A DNA stretch of 49,339 bases. It comes from Anaerohalosphaeraceae bacterium. GTDB lineage: Bacteria; Planctomycetota; Phycisphaerae; Sedimentisphaerales; Anaerohalosphaeraceae. Every line of letters begins with the position of its first letter. Position 1 is the stretch's first letter. Below are positions 43,110 through 49,339 of the stretch, piece by piece. The position numbers and the translations under genes were made by a program. The stretch is from the NCBI GenBank assembly GCA_037479115.1, contig JBBFLK010000014.1, positions 1-49,339 of the forward strand, read 5' to 3'. A model generated the notes under the pieces. That model was not told the origin of the DNA. It was given only the letters and a program-made list of their open reading frames with translations, and ran no database searches.

Positions 43110-43628
43110 CTAATAGGCAATCAGCCGATGAATGGGATAGGAACCGAGTTTCTGACGCCCCTCCAGCCCGGTCAGCTCAATCAGAAAGGAAAAACCGCAG
43201 ATTTGACCGCCCAGTTTTTTCACCAGTTCACAGGCCGCCGCCATCGTCCCGCCCGTGGCCAGCACATCATCTACCAAAAGAACACGCTGGCCCGGACGAA
43301 TGGCATCGCAGTGAACTTCAATGGAATCCTGCCCGTACTCCAGACCATAATGGACGGACGCGGTCTGATACGGCAGCTTGCCTTTTTTTCGCATCGGAAT
43401 AAAGCCCGCGCTTAAAACCGCCGCAATGGCCGAGCCGAAAATAAATCCCCTGGCCTCCACCGCCGCCACGCAGTCAACCGCTTTGTCTATATACGGACTC
43501 GACATCTCCTTTATTGCCTGCCCAAATGCCTCCGCATTCGCCAGAAGCGGCGTAATATCCCGAAACAATATCCCCGGCTTGGGGAAATCAGGAATACTGC
43601 GAATATAGTCTTTTAAATCCAATTCCAT
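43110..43628 (-). CDS. apt: Adenine phosphoribosyltransferase
   Basis: 172 residues. It salvages adenine to AMP with PRPP. The PRPP loop is VLLVDDVLATGGTM; the N-terminal IRSIPDFPKPGILFRDITPLL is the family signature; the ARGFIFG segment is part of the active site. ATG 43628 has AGGAAAGGG upstream, and the frame extends further but the family starts here. A TATAAT at 43669-43674 (read on the minus strand) with an A/T tract upstream is a likely promoter, though no good -35 is visible. It heads the apt-aroB-proS operon. Confidence 0.95.
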   Translation of the reverse strand: MELDLKDYIRSIPDFPKPGILFRDITPLLANAEAFGQAIKEMSSPYIDKAVDCVAAVEARGFIFGSAIAAVLSAGFIPMRKKGKLPYQTASVHYGLEYGQDSIEVHCDAIRPGQRVLLVDDVLATGGTMAAACELVKKLGGQICGFSFLIELTGLEGRQKLGSYPIHRLIAY

Positions 43629-43722
43629 CCCTTTCCTGCACGCAGGCCGTCGCATCTCAGAAACGGGGATTATAGCAAAAAACTCCCTCAAAAAAATATT
43701 TTTTTGGGCGGCGAATGTACAT

Positions 43723-43754
43723 AAAAAAAGCGGACCTATAAACGGCCCGCTTTT
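43723..43754 (-). terminator. Rho-independent terminator after the sigma factor gene
   Basis: On the minus strand AGCGGGCC and GGTCCGCT pair (one G-U) across a short loop and are followed by a T-run (43729-43723). It lies about 20 bp after the sigma gene stop and separates it from apt. Confidence 0.85.
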
Positions 43755-43772
43755 GTCCGTTCCTTCGTTTAT

Positions 43773-44582
43773 TTAACGGGTCATCAGTTCATTCAGTTTG
43801 GCCAGGCCGCTTCGCTGAATCTGGCGAACCCGCTCACGCGTCAGCCCGAGCTTTTCGCCGATTTGCTTGAGGGTCAGCGGCTCCTGCCCGTCCAATCCAA
43901 ACCGCAGACGAAGCACCTCGGCCTCCCGCGGGTCAATTTCCTCCAGCAGTTCAAGGGCCTGGCAGAGTTCCTCTTCGCCGCCGATTTCATCATCCGGCAG
44001 AGACACCTTGTCATCTTCGACGGTCTCTTCAAGCCCCGCATTGCCCTCCGGATTGTCATATTGAAAACCGGCCTCCACCACCGAAACAATATCCTGAATG
44101 GCCTTGGCCTTTCGAATCGGCACCTTCATCGCTCCGGCCATCTCTTCCAGACTGACCGTTCGGCCCAGCTTCAGTTCCATCTCTGCATAGGTCTGACGCC
44201 ACTGATTAATCAATTCCACCATATAGGTCGGGATATGAATCGGCTGGGCATTGTTCAAAATCGCCCGCTTGATGGCCTGCTTAATCCACCAGGCCGCATA
44301 GGTGCTGAACCGCACCTTATGCTCCGGGTCAAAGGTATCCACCGCCCGCAATAACCCCAGATTGCCCTCCTCAATCAGGTCCCCCAGCGTCATTCCGCGT
44401 CCGGAAAACCGTTTGGCAATATTGACCACCAGCCGAAGGTTGGAACGAACCAGCCGGTCGCGGGCTTCCGGATCATTGTTTTCGATAATCGCCTTGGCCA
44501 GCGTCTTCTCTTCCTCCCAGCTGAGCAGCGGGGCCTCATCGATTTCCTTCAAATACTCTTTAATCGTGATATCAAATGCCAT
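43773..44582 (-). CDS. Sigma-70 factor of the RpoD/SigA type, short form
   Basis: 269 residues. Region 1.2 begins DITIKEYLKEIDEAPLLSWEEE; region 2 has EEGNLGLLRAVDTFDPEHKVRFSTYAAWWIKQAI; region 3 has IPTYMVELINQWRQTYAE; region 4.2 has LKQIGEKLGLTRERVRQIQ. All promoter contacts of a primary-type sigma are there, but region 1.1 and the non-conserved insert are missing, so this is probably a group 2/3 or short SigA-like factor. ATG 44582 has GAGGAG eight bases upstream; the frame is open further upstream but has no homology there. A strong terminator follows it, and the gene is divergent from the GH43 gene. Confidence 0.92.
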   Translation of the reverse strand: MAFDITIKEYLKEIDEAPLLSWEEEKTLAKAIIENNDPEARDRLVRSNLRLVVNIAKRFSGRGMTLGDLIEEGNLGLLRAVDTFDPEHKVRFSTYAAWWIKQAIKRAILNNAQPIHIPTYMVELINQWRQTYAEMELKLGRTVSLEEMAGAMKVPIRKAKAIQDIVSVVEAGFQYDNPEGNAGLEETVEDDKVSLPDDEIGGEEELCQALELLEEIDPREAEVLRLRFGLDGQEPLTLKQIGEKLGLTRERVRQIQRSGLAKLNELMTR

Positions 44583-44786
44583 TTGTTGGTCTCCTCGGTT
44601 CACAGCCGGTATTTCTGAGGGCTTCCATTGCCTCAAGAAAACCGTTTTTCTCGGACGCTTAGGCCCGCGGACATCCGCCGAGCCCGGTGTTCTTATCGGC
44701 TCAAAACACGACCGCCTTAAGCACCTATCCGGCCCGGTTTCTCTTTTCCGGGCTTTTTCTGCGGCAGAGGAAAAACTGAAAATTAC

Positions 44787-44814
44787 TGGACAGGCCGCCT
44801 CTTTTTTGTATGAT
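44787..44814 (+). promoter_or_regulatory. Sigma-70 promoter for the GH43 gene
   Basis: TGGACA (44787-44792) and TATGAT (44809-44814) are separated by 16 bp, each one base from consensus, 22 bp before ATG 44836. Confidence 0.6.
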
Positions 44815-44835
44815 AGGTTCGAATGGGAAATCAAT

Positions 44836-45792
44836 ATGATGATTGTATCGAATTGTTCTCTGAAGACGCTCGTTTTTGTCTGGATTCTGATTGGCGCCGC
44901 ACCGGCCGAAAACCCCCTTTTCGATGGGGCGGACCCGCACGCCGTCTGGTTTGACGGCCGTCTTGTCCTTTATCCAACTTCCGAGAGGGGCCGTTTTTAT
45001 GCATACTCCTCTGCGGATCTGCTTCATTGGCAAAAACACGGGCCGATTTTCAGCGTCAGCCAAATCGAATGGCTCACCGAACGCAAAAGCGGCTGGGCCC
45101 CCTGCCTCATCGAAAAAGACGGCACATTTTATTTCTACTATTCACTCGGCCCCAAACCCTCCCACATCGGGGTGGCCGTCGGCAAAAGCCCGCTGGGACC
45201 TTTCACGGATTCCGGGCGGCCTCTGCTGTCAGACCACAACGACCCCAACTTTGAAGCCATTGACCCGATGGTCTTTCAAGACCCCCAATCCGGAAAGTAT
45301 TATCTCTACGCGGGCGGCAGCGCCGGCTCCACCCTGAGGGTTTTTGAATTAACGGACGACCTGCTCGGGCTCAAACAGGAAATCCCGGTGCAGACGCCGC
45401 CGAATTTTACCGAAGGCGTCTTTATCCATTATCGAAACGGCCTGTATTACCTGTCCTACAGCCACGGCAGCTGGCGGCACAGCTCCTATTCGGTGCATTA
45501 TGCCGTCTCAAAAACCCCTCTGGGCCCCTGGGACTACAAGGGCCCAATCCTTGTCAGCAACGACCGCTTTAAAGGCCCCGGCCATCACTCGTTTGTTTAT
45601 GTACCGCCCAAAGACCGCTGGTACATCTTTTACCACCGCTGGGAAAACGTCGAAGGAGACGGCCCCTACTCCGGCAGCCGAAAAATCGCCGCAGACCTTG
45701 TGGAATATGGCACCGACGGAACCATCAAACCTATCCAAATGACCCCCACAGCCAAATTGGAATCGTCTCCAATTCAAAGAAATCCCAAGTAA
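44836..45792 (+). CDS. Glycoside hydrolase family 43 protein, exported
   Basis: 318 residues. A signal peptide covers residues 1-24. The five-blade propeller of GH43 has its three acidic residues: D33 in GADPHAVWF (general base), D143 in EAIDPMVFQD (pKa modulator) and E193 in TEGVFIHYRNG (acid). Members split arabinose- or xylose-containing plant polysaccharides. The protein is free of extra binding modules. The start is at the first of two adjacent ATGs; a promoter sits 22 bp before it. A terminator follows directly after the stop. Confidence 0.92.
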   Translation: MMIVSNCSLKTLVFVWILIGAAPAENPLFDGADPHAVWFDGRLVLYPTSERGRFYAYSSADLLHWQKHGPIFSVSQIEWLTERKSGWAPCLIEKDGTFYFYYSLGPKPSHIGVAVGKSPLGPFTDSGRPLLSDHNDPNFEAIDPMVFQDPQSGKYYLYAGGSAGSTLRVFELTDDLLGLKQEIPVQTPPNFTEGVFIHYRNGLYYLSYSHGSWRHSSYSVHYAVSKTPLGPWDYKGPILVSNDRFKGPGHHSFVYVPPKDRWYIFYHRWENVEGDGPYSGSRKIAADLVEYGTDGTIKPIQMTPTAKLESSPIQRNPK

Positions 45793-45817
45793 GTTCTTGA
45801 CTCAAGAACGCTTTTTT
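45793..45817 (+). terminator. Rho-independent terminator after the GH43 gene
   Basis: GTTCTT-GACTC-AAGAAC forms a compact stem directly after the stop codon, followed by GCTTTTTTG. The -35 of the next promoter lies inside this hairpin. Confidence 0.75.
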
Positions 45818-45825
45818 GTTAACAT
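45797..45825 (+). promoter_or_regulatory. Sigma-70 promoter for the PEP-CTERM gene, overlapping the terminator
   Basis: TTGACT (45797-45802) and TAACAT (45820-45825) are 17 bp apart. A long leader of about 115 bp runs from here to ATG 45944. Confidence 0.6.
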
Positions 45826-45943
45826 AGGCAAAATTGGAGAACAGAAAAGCGGAAATATAGATAAACGATTGGAGGGGCGTACCTCACAACGAAATCTACC
45901 TTTTTCTTTCCTGCTTTTCCTTTTGAAAATCAGAAAGGTTCTT

Positions 45944-46618
45944 ATGTGTAAAAATAGTTGGAGTGTTTTTGTCTTTTTATCCGCTTGTCTATGCAGTATT
46001 TCGTTCGGCGCCATCACACTTTATACCCCGCCGTCGGGTGATGCGATGTATTCCTGGAACAGCAAATACGGTCCCTACGGCTACACAACCGGAACCAACG
46101 AAATGGGGGTAGGCCTGTCTATGGGCGGCAGCTACGGAAACGATTACACCATTTCCATCTTCGAAATTCCGATAGCCGCCTTATCCGGCCAAACAATCAC
46201 AAGCGCCGTTCTGGAAGTGGAATCATTAGGATTTGATACGGGCTACTGGTATGGTTCAGCCGGGATTCGGTGGGTCAATACAGGCACCATGAACCTGACC
46301 GGTGATGTCGTTGCGGATAATCTGGGCCCGACGACAGCCTTCGTCTCCATAGAGTACTATCTGTTCAACAGCGGGACGGTAGAAGGCACACCCGGCATCA
46401 AACAATTTGACGTGCTGAATCATCTTCTCGACGACCTTGCGGCCGGAAGGGCCTACACAACGTTTGTTCTGTGCGGGTCTCGAGATACAGGCGGGGCAAT
46501 CTACACTGCCGAAAGCGGACGCGGACCGCGAATTATTGCGGTTCCTGAACCAACATCGCTCCTGCTGCTGGCCTTCAGCGGTCTTCTGACAGCTGCAAAA
46601 AAACGCCGGACACATTAA
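45944..46618 (+). CDS. PEP-CTERM surface protein
   Basis: 224 residues. A signal peptide (residues 1-22) is followed by a beta-rich body (residues about 25-195) and a C-terminal sorting signal VPEPTSLLLLAFSGLLTAAKKRR: the PEP motif, a hydrophobic helix and a basic end. Such proteins are handled by exosortase and displayed with exopolysaccharide. The body resembles a jelly-roll repeat domain used by planctomycete exported proteins. ATG 45944 is preceded by GAAAGG. It is transcribed from its own promoter, with a leader of more than 100 bases, and ends in a strong hairpin. Confidence 0.87.
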   Translation: MCKNSWSVFVFLSACLCSISFGAITLYTPPSGDAMYSWNSKYGPYGYTTGTNEMGVGLSMGGSYGNDYTISIFEIPIAALSGQTITSAVLEVESLGFDTGYWYGSAGIRWVNTGTMNLTGDVVADNLGPTTAFVSIEYYLFNSGTVEGTPGIKQFDVLNHLLDDLAAGRAYTTFVLCGSRDTGGAIYTAESGRGPRIIAVPEPTSLLLLAFSGLLTAAKKRRTH

Positions 46619-46630
46619 TTGCTCGTCTTT

Positions 46631-48139
46631 TCAAGCACCTTGTTCCTCCGAACAAGGTGCTTTTTTATTTGCTTCTTTTGCCCGGCTGAGAGCCAGGCCT
46701 GTCAGAAGAATCACCGCTGTCCCAATCACCGGAATCAGAAAATCGTTCCACGAATAGGCGAAACGCCCGAAAAAGACCGGAAACTTTTTTGATGCCGTCA
46801 TCCAGAGGATTAAAAGGATTCCGAGCGTTGTGCCAATCCCACCGGCGGAATTTCCCGCCCTGCGGGACATCAGACCCAGAAGAAACAGCCCAAGCATGCC
46901 CCCGCTGAAAATGCCTGCCAGCGTCTGCCACGTCTTGAATCCTTCGCCGAATCGGCTCATCGCAAAAGCCGCCAGGATGCCGGACAGACCAAAAAAGCCC
47001 GTAGCCGCATAGAGCACGTTCAGGCACTGCCGGTCCGTCGCGTCCGCCTTGAATCGTCGAAAGAAGTCCGACATAATCAGAGTAGCCGCCGAATTTAAAC
47101 TCGTCGAAACGGTGCTCATCGCCGCCGCAAAAATCGCCGCAATCAAAAGCCCCCTCAACCCCGCCGGCAGGGTCTGAACAATGTAGTAAGGAAAAATATA
47201 GTCCGGCTTGGCCGCAACGGCCGGCGGAATCTCCGCCGACTGGATTTTGTAATACGCAAACAGGAGCGAACCAATCAGGAAAAACATCGCCGAGACCGGA
47301 AGATACAGCAGTCCCCCCAGCAGCAGGCTCTTGCCCGCCTCCCGGTCGTTTTTGGAGGATTTATACCGCTGGACATAGTTCTGGTCGATGCCGAAGTTCT
47401 GCAGATTCAGCACAATGCCGAAAAGCAGGACAACCCAGAACGTCTCCTCCCGCAGCGAAGGCCCGAAACTTCCCAGACTGAATTTCCCCTCATTAAATGC
47501 CGTTGACAGCAGTTGAGCAGGACCTCCGGACACGGAAAAGAGCATCACAAGGGTACAAACCAGAGCCCCGCCGATGAGAATGACACTTTGAATCGCATCC
47601 GTCCAAATCACCGCCGTAATGCCCCCTATCAGCGTATAAACGGTCACGGAAAGCCCAAGCAGGAAGATAATCGCTTTGATATCCCATCCGAGCAGAATCT
47701 GCATCGGCACGGCCGTCAGATACAGCACAGCCCCCATCCGGGCAATCTGTGTGGTCAGAAAACAGAGATTGGCGTACAGCCGGGCCCAATAGCCGAACCG
47801 CTGCTCCAGTTCCTCATAGGCGGAAATGGCCTCGGTCCTCCGCCGGTAGTACGGAACAAAATAATGATAGGCGATGAACACAGCAATCGGCAGCGACAGA
47901 CTGAAGGTAAAAAAACTCCAGTTGTCCGCATAGGCCTTGCCCGGAATGCCGATAAAGCTGATGCTGCTCAGATATGTGGCAAAAATAGACAAGCCGGTCA
48001 GCCAGCCTGGAAGCGAATGGTGTCCGGCGACAAATCCATCCGTGGATCGGCTCTTTCGGTAAAAGAAAGCCCCGATGCTCAGTGTCCCGACAAAATAAAG
48101 AACCAGAACTGTCAGGTCAACCGCACTGAATTGTCCCAT
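46631..48139 (-). CDS. Sodium/solute symporter (SSS family)
   Basis: 502 residues from ATG 48139 with about 13 membrane helices. It matches the SSS family in the early sodium-site region (STDGFVAGHHSLPGWLTGLSIFATYLSSISFIG, residues about 30-60) and the later LLIAAIFAAAMSTVSTSLNSAATLIMSDFFRR. The family takes up sugars, sialic acid or other organic solutes with sodium. Its neighbour upstream is an aldolase of the NanA/DapA family (54 bp), so a sugar acid is a good guess for the substrate. The last codons (E-Q-G-A-stop) lie in the terminator hairpin. Confidence 0.92.
   Translation of the reverse strand: MGQFSAVDLTVLVLYFVGTLSIGAFFYRKSRSTDGFVAGHHSLPGWLTGLSIFATYLSSISFIGIPGKAYADNWSFFTFSLSLPIAVFIAYHYFVPYYRRRTEAISAYEELEQRFGYWARLYANLCFLTTQIARMGAVLYLTAVPMQILLGWDIKAIIFLLGLSVTVYTLIGGITAVIWTDAIQSVILIGGALVCTLVMLFSVSGGPAQLLSTAFNEGKFSLGSFGPSLREETFWVVLLFGIVLNLQNFGIDQNYVQRYKSSKNDREAGKSLLLGGLLYLPVSAMFFLIGSLLFAYYKIQSAEIPPAVAAKPDYIFPYYIVQTLPAGLRGLLIAAIFAAAMSTVSTSLNSAATLIMSDFFRRFKADATDRQCLNVLYAATGFFGLSGILAAFAMSRFGEGFKTWQTLAGIFSGGMLGLFLLGLMSRRAGNSAGGIGTTLGILLILWMTASKKFPVFFGRFAYSWNDFLIPVIGTAVILLTGLALSRAKEANKKAPCSEEQGA
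46633..46667. terminator. Strong terminator hairpin overlapping the end of the symporter gene
   Basis: AAGCACCTTGTTC and GAACAAGGTGCTT form a perfect 13-bp stem with a four-base loop, followed by TTTTT on the plus strand. It ends the PEP-CTERM gene. On the minus strand it lies inside the last codons of the symporter. Confidence 0.92.
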
Positions 48140-48192
48140 TTGCCGTCCCTGTGCTTTGGTTCTTTTCGATTCCGAAAGGGCCGCCGACCCCT

Positions 48193-49137
48193 TCACCGTT
48201 CGTCCGCAGGCGGATAGAGATTTCGCCACTCATTCAGAAACTCGCGTATCTTTTCCTGCTGGGACTCTGAAAAACAGCAAAACGGTTCCGCCGGCATGTC
48301 GCTGCAAATTCCCATAATGCGCAAGGCGCATTTGATTCCTCTGAAAATCCCCGAACTGGACTGGCCGACACTGTAAACCGCCGTGCTGAGTTTCATAACC
48401 AGCTGATGCAGCTGCCGAACCTTTCGAATGTCGGAGGACACGGCGGCATTATATAAATCCACATACAGCCGGGGGAACAGGTTGGCTCCCCCGCAGATTC
48501 CGCCGTCGGCCCCCAGCAGGAGAGATTCCGCCAGCAGCTCCTCGGTGCCCATCAGGATTTTGAAGCCCGGATTTTCCCGGAACATCCATTTGATTTTTTG
48601 AAAGTGCATCATATCGCCGGAACTGTCCTTCAGTCCGATGACACCGGGCAGCTCCGCAATGCGTCGGACGGTTTGAGGGTCCATCGACATCTTTGTGCAC
48701 AGAGGGATATTGTACAAAACCACGGGAAGAGAAACTTGGGAAACAAGGCGCTCCATATACCCAATCAGCTCCTCCTGGCCCATTGGCAGATAATACGGAG
48801 GGGCCGCCACAACGGCGTCGGCACCGTTTTCCGCAGCAAAATGGGCCAAGGCAGCGGATTCCGAAACCACCGTATCCGTAATCCCCACGAAAATCGGAAC
48901 CCGCCGGTTCACCTGCCTGCAAACCCGCCGGACCAACTCCGCCCGCAGCGCGGACGACAGATAGGGCCCTTCTCCGGTCGTACCCAAAACAAACAACCCG
49001 TGCACCCCGCCTGCCAGGATATGTTCAACCAGTCGCGACAATCCGTCACCGTCGATTTCCGTCTGACTTCGCAGCGGAGTGACTATCGGCGGGATAATCC
49101 CCTTTAACAGATTCGCTGTTTCCTGCACATTCTTCAT
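48193..49137 (-). CDS. DapA/NanA-family aldolase (sugar-acid type)
   Basis: 314 residues. The family core shows GTTGE (52-56), Tyr142 in VVLYNIP and Lys170 in IGLKDSSGD, the Schiff-base lysine. DapA itself needs an Arg after the YN-x-P stretch; here the sequence reads YNIPLCTKM, so lysine synthesis is unlikely. N-acetylneuraminate lyase or a related keto-acid aldolase fits better. ATG 49137 has AGGAAC at a proper distance. The symporter gene follows on the same strand and probably brings in the substrate. The 21-bp repeat sits 55 bp upstream of the start. Confidence 0.9.
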   Translation of the reverse strand: MKNVQETANLLKGIIPPIVTPLRSQTEIDGDGLSRLVEHILAGGVHGLFVLGTTGEGPYLSSALRAELVRRVCRQVNRRVPIFVGITDTVVSESAALAHFAAENGADAVVAAPPYYLPMGQEELIGYMERLVSQVSLPVVLYNIPLCTKMSMDPQTVRRIAELPGVIGLKDSSGDMMHFQKIKWMFRENPGFKILMGTEELLAESLLLGADGGICGGANLFPRLYVDLYNAAVSSDIRKVRQLHQLVMKLSTAVYSVGQSSSGIFRGIKCALRIMGICSDMPAEPFCCFSESQQEKIREFLNEWRNLYPPADER

Positions 49138-49160
49138 CGATGTTCCTGCCGCATCCGGAT

Positions 49161-49339
49161 TCACCCAACAAGTCCGGCAGAACCAACTGCTATTCCCTTG
49201 AGCACCTCTGTCATTCCCTTAAGCACCTCTGTCATTCCCTTAAGTACCTCTGTCATTCCCTTGAGCACCTCTGTCATTCCCTTAAGCACCTCTGTCATTC
49301 CCTTAAGCACCTCTGTCATTCCCTTAAGTACCTCTGTCA
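49161..49339 (-). CDS. Open frame of repeated MTEVLKG heptapeptide, cut by window edge
   Basis: The minus strand is open from the window end to TGA at 49161. It reads seven copies of M-T-E-V-L-K-G followed by IAVGSAGLVG and a stop 23 bp before the aldolase start. The two bases that vary between copies are both silent in this frame (CTC/CTT, GTG/GTA). The same bases are also silent in one plus-strand frame, so this is weak support. It could be a true repeat protein or only a non-coding tandem repeat with an open register. Confidence 0.3.
   Translation of the reverse strand, partial: TEVLKGMTEVLKGMTEVLKGMTEVLKGMTEVLKGMTEVLKGMTEVLKGIAVGSAGLVG
49192..49339. repeat. 21-bp tandem repeat, seven copies visible
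   Basis: The unit is ATTCCCTT(A/G)AG(C/T)ACCTCTGTC. Variants form the order g-c, a-c, a-t, g-c, a-c, a-c, a-t: a three-unit block that recurs with one extra middle copy. The repeat runs out of the window. No spacers exist, so it is not a CRISPR array. Confidence 0.95.

Noticed and set aside
44302-44835. Upstream extension of the GH43 frame
   Set aside because: It overlaps the divergent sigma gene and the promoter, and the signal peptide begins at 44836.
49192-49339. Possible CRISPR array
   Set aside because: The 21-bp units are directly adjacent with no spacers and there are no cas genes.
49163-49339. Plus-strand frame through the 21-bp repeat (IPLSTSV heptapeptide)
   Set aside because: It is open but has no start codon or ribosome site nearby; it was noted only because it weakens the coding argument for the minus strand.

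Overview
The window looks like a chromosomal contig from a member of the Planctomycetota, most likely class Phycisphaerae (Sedimentisphaerales-like). This is inferred from gene content; no rRNA gene is present. The clues are an ECF sigma factor of the Rhodopirellula/Verrucomicrobium type paired with a FecR-like protein, a planctomycete-style pseudopilin start, secreted proteins carrying dockerin-like or PEP-CTERM ends, CotH/lamin-tail repeats, and a pyrophosphate-type phosphofructokinase. Base composition is moderately GC-rich with AT-rich intergenic gaps. Sigma-70-type promoters (TTGACA/TATAAT-like, 16-18 bp spacers) can be read directly in front of many genes.

Layout. 1-2343 (minus): ECF sigma, FecR-type anti-sigma with a sugar-binding-like C-terminus, and the start of a pseudopilin. 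2507-2580: tRNA-His. 2777-5216: PPi-phosphofructokinase, a possible broken small gene and a hypothetical protein. 5232-10804: fused homocysteine methyltransferase/methylenetetrahydrofolate reductase, divergent from accB-accC, a PQQ-type beta-propeller protein and a zinc-ribbon membrane protein. 10952-13526: MarR regulator and a Pro-rich, Tyr-rich TPR exported protein. 13657-15376 (minus): GLUG-repeat dockerin-like surface protein preceded by a probable frameshifted mini-gene. 15862-20406: ZIP transporter, lipoprotein, rmuC, lipoprotein hydrolase, fucU. 20407-20869: a gap packed with simple repeats. 20870-26160 (minus): a surface protein of about 1,760 residues (PKD-like, dockerin, lamin-tail, CotH) split by a single frameshift.

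26259-33062: murE, a transglutaminase-like protein with a small Cys-rich protein, and a giant MscS-family channel. 33241-38885: tightly overlapping operon obg-coaX-mnmE-like-mutS; the MnmE-like protein lacks the family's C-terminal Cys motif. 38911-40110 (minus): MntA-HepT toxin-antitoxin pair running into a DUF4416 gene. 40212-43628 (minus): apt-aroB-proS. 43773-44582 (minus): short primary-type sigma factor. 44836-49137: GH43 glycosidase, PEP-CTERM protein, Na+/solute symporter and a DapA/NanA-family aldolase, a plausible sugar or sugar-acid module. The window ends in a 21-bp tandem repeat that reads as a heptapeptide on the minus strand.

The most unusual signals are three reading frames that would each be restored by one extra base in a homopolymer, the 21-bp heptapeptide-coding repeats at two loci, the truncated MnmE-like GTPase, the FecR protein with a putative carbohydrate-binding end, and several overlapping expression signals (terminator over promoter, promoters placed for leaderless mRNAs). 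I found no convincing wholly new defence or mobile system.
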